Assembly (NCBI GenBank): GCA_937983015.1
Contig: CALKAK010000028.1
Span: forward strand, 1 to 14,397
Direction: 5' to 3'
Origin: an uncultured Bacillaceae bacterium
GTDB lineage: Bacteria; Bacillota; Bacilli; Bacillales; Caldibacillaceae
DNA: 14,397 bases
Shown: positions 13,973-14,397 of the stretch, one piece after another
Numbering within the stretch: the stretch's first letter is position 1
Layout of the letters: each line of letters opens with the position of its first letter
Notes under the pieces: generated by a model
Seen by the model: only the letters and a program-made list of their open reading frames with translations
Told to the model about the DNA's origin: nothing
Databases searched by the model: none
Program-made: the position numbers and the translations under genes

Positions 13973-14397
13973 ATGACGAAGCCAATGTTGCAGAAGTTCG
14001 TTCCCCTGTTTTTCTTTCTTTTGCCGTTTCTAAACAACATCCTGCCCGTTTATGCCCAGGTATCGGTGAACGAGCTTGACTGGATCTGGCCGGTCGATGG
14101 TGTGATCTCAGATACATATGGTTCGAGGAATGGCCGGCATCGGGGTGTAGATGTTGCAAGTGATTTGGACACACCGGTGTATGCGGTTGCTAACGGAATG
14201 GTGACAAAATCGTATTATTCACAAAGTTATGGTCATGTCATTTTCATCAAACACGATGAAGGATATGAAACCGTTTATGCCCATTTACAAAAGAGACTGG
14301 TGGAAAAAGGAGAGCGGGTGAAAAAAGGGGATACAATCGGAACCAACCACGACGTGCTCGCCGACATCACCCAGGCGCACGGCATCCCGTTCCACCA
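13973..14397 (+). CDS. Secreted M23 family metallopeptidase, partial, with a suspect 3' end
   Basis: The frame starts at ATG 13973, 6 nt after AGGAGG (13961-13966), and runs off the window. A signal peptide is visible at residues 1-28 (hydrophobic LFFFLLPFL, cleavage after VYA). The mature part opens with WPVDGVISDTYGSR and the zinc-binding H56-R-G-V-D60 motif of LytM-type endopeptidases, then H104 in VYAHLQ and the typical VKKGDTIG. Such enzymes cut peptidoglycan peptide crosslinks. The third ligand motif (HLHFE) should follow within about 20 residues but is absent. From residue 124 the sequence changes to an unrelated GC-rich stretch, so only about residues 1-123 should be trusted. The sigma-G-like promoter suggests forespore expression. 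I do not recognise a specific gene name. Confidence 0.8.
   Translation, partial: MTKPMLQKFVPLFFFLLPFLNNILPVYAQVSVNELDWIWPVDGVISDTYGSRNGRHRGVDVASDLDTPVYAVANGMVTKSYYSQSYGHVIFIKHDEGYETVYAHLQKRLVEKGERVKKGDTIGTNHDVLADITQAHGIPFH
14342..14397 (+). other. GC-rich terminal segment resembling PurU, probable chimeric join
   Basis: In the M23 reading frame, the last 18 complete codons all end in G or C. The final 57 bases are about 65% GC by hand count, against about 44% in the 57 bases before them. The encoded peptide NHDVLADITQAHGIPFH resembles the formyltetrahydrofolate deformylase segment (NHxxL...GIPFHH) rather than an M23 domain. A switch of both family and codon use at one point, at the sequence edge, suggests an assembly or cloning chimera. 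Confidence 0.65.

Overview
The window is a core chromosomal segment of an endospore-forming Bacillales bacterium. The evidence is a Bacillus-like gene order (ribT, scpA-scpB, dacB-spmA-spmB, rluB, resABCDE, sigX-rsiX), spore-specific genes, strong AGGAGG-type ribosome binding sites, and AT-biased but moderate base composition. Gene identities rest on remembered similarity to the Bacillus subtilis proteins, which I can align by eye through most of their length. The genus cannot be fixed from this segment. All genes lie on the + strand. I see no insertion sequence, CRISPR array, tRNA, rRNA or prophage gene, and no new multi-gene system.

Layout. Positions 1-339 are the 3' end of lysA. ribT (504-848) stands alone, without the riboflavin genes, and is closed by a terminator. 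scpA and scpB (961-2415) form a chromosome-condensation unit closed by a perfect 12-bp terminator hairpin. dacB-spmA-spmB (2548-4824) is a sporulation operon with a very good sigma-E promoter. rluB, resA, resB, resC, resD and resE (4993-11891) follow: a pseudouridine synthase, the System II cytochrome c maturation proteins, and the redox-responsive two-component pair. sigX-rsiX (12129-13851) is an ECF sigma factor with its anti-sigma factor, behind a textbook autoregulated SigX promoter. The window ends inside a secreted M23 peptidase gene (from 13973) with a consensus-like sigma-G promoter.

How the parts work together. ResA, ResB and ResC deliver and reduce apocytochrome c and ligate heme outside the membrane; ResD and ResE control respiration genes, including this operon. 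The DNA supports layered control. Three exact TTCACA hexamers spaced 11 bp apart precede the resA promoter (PhoP/ResD-like). A CcpA cre-like site overlaps the -35 of a separate resD promoter in an AT-rich region between resC and resD that is full of symmetric repeats. DacB, SpmA and SpmB act in spore cortex modification and core dehydration. The terminal M23 gene may add a forespore peptidoglycan hydrolase.

The main oddity is at the right edge. From about 14342 the reading frame stops looking like an M23 peptidase and becomes GC-rich, with every third codon position G or C. It then resembles a formyltetrahydrofolate deformylase (PurU) from a high-GC organism. This looks like a chimeric assembly end, so the last 50-60 bases should not be trusted as part of this genome.
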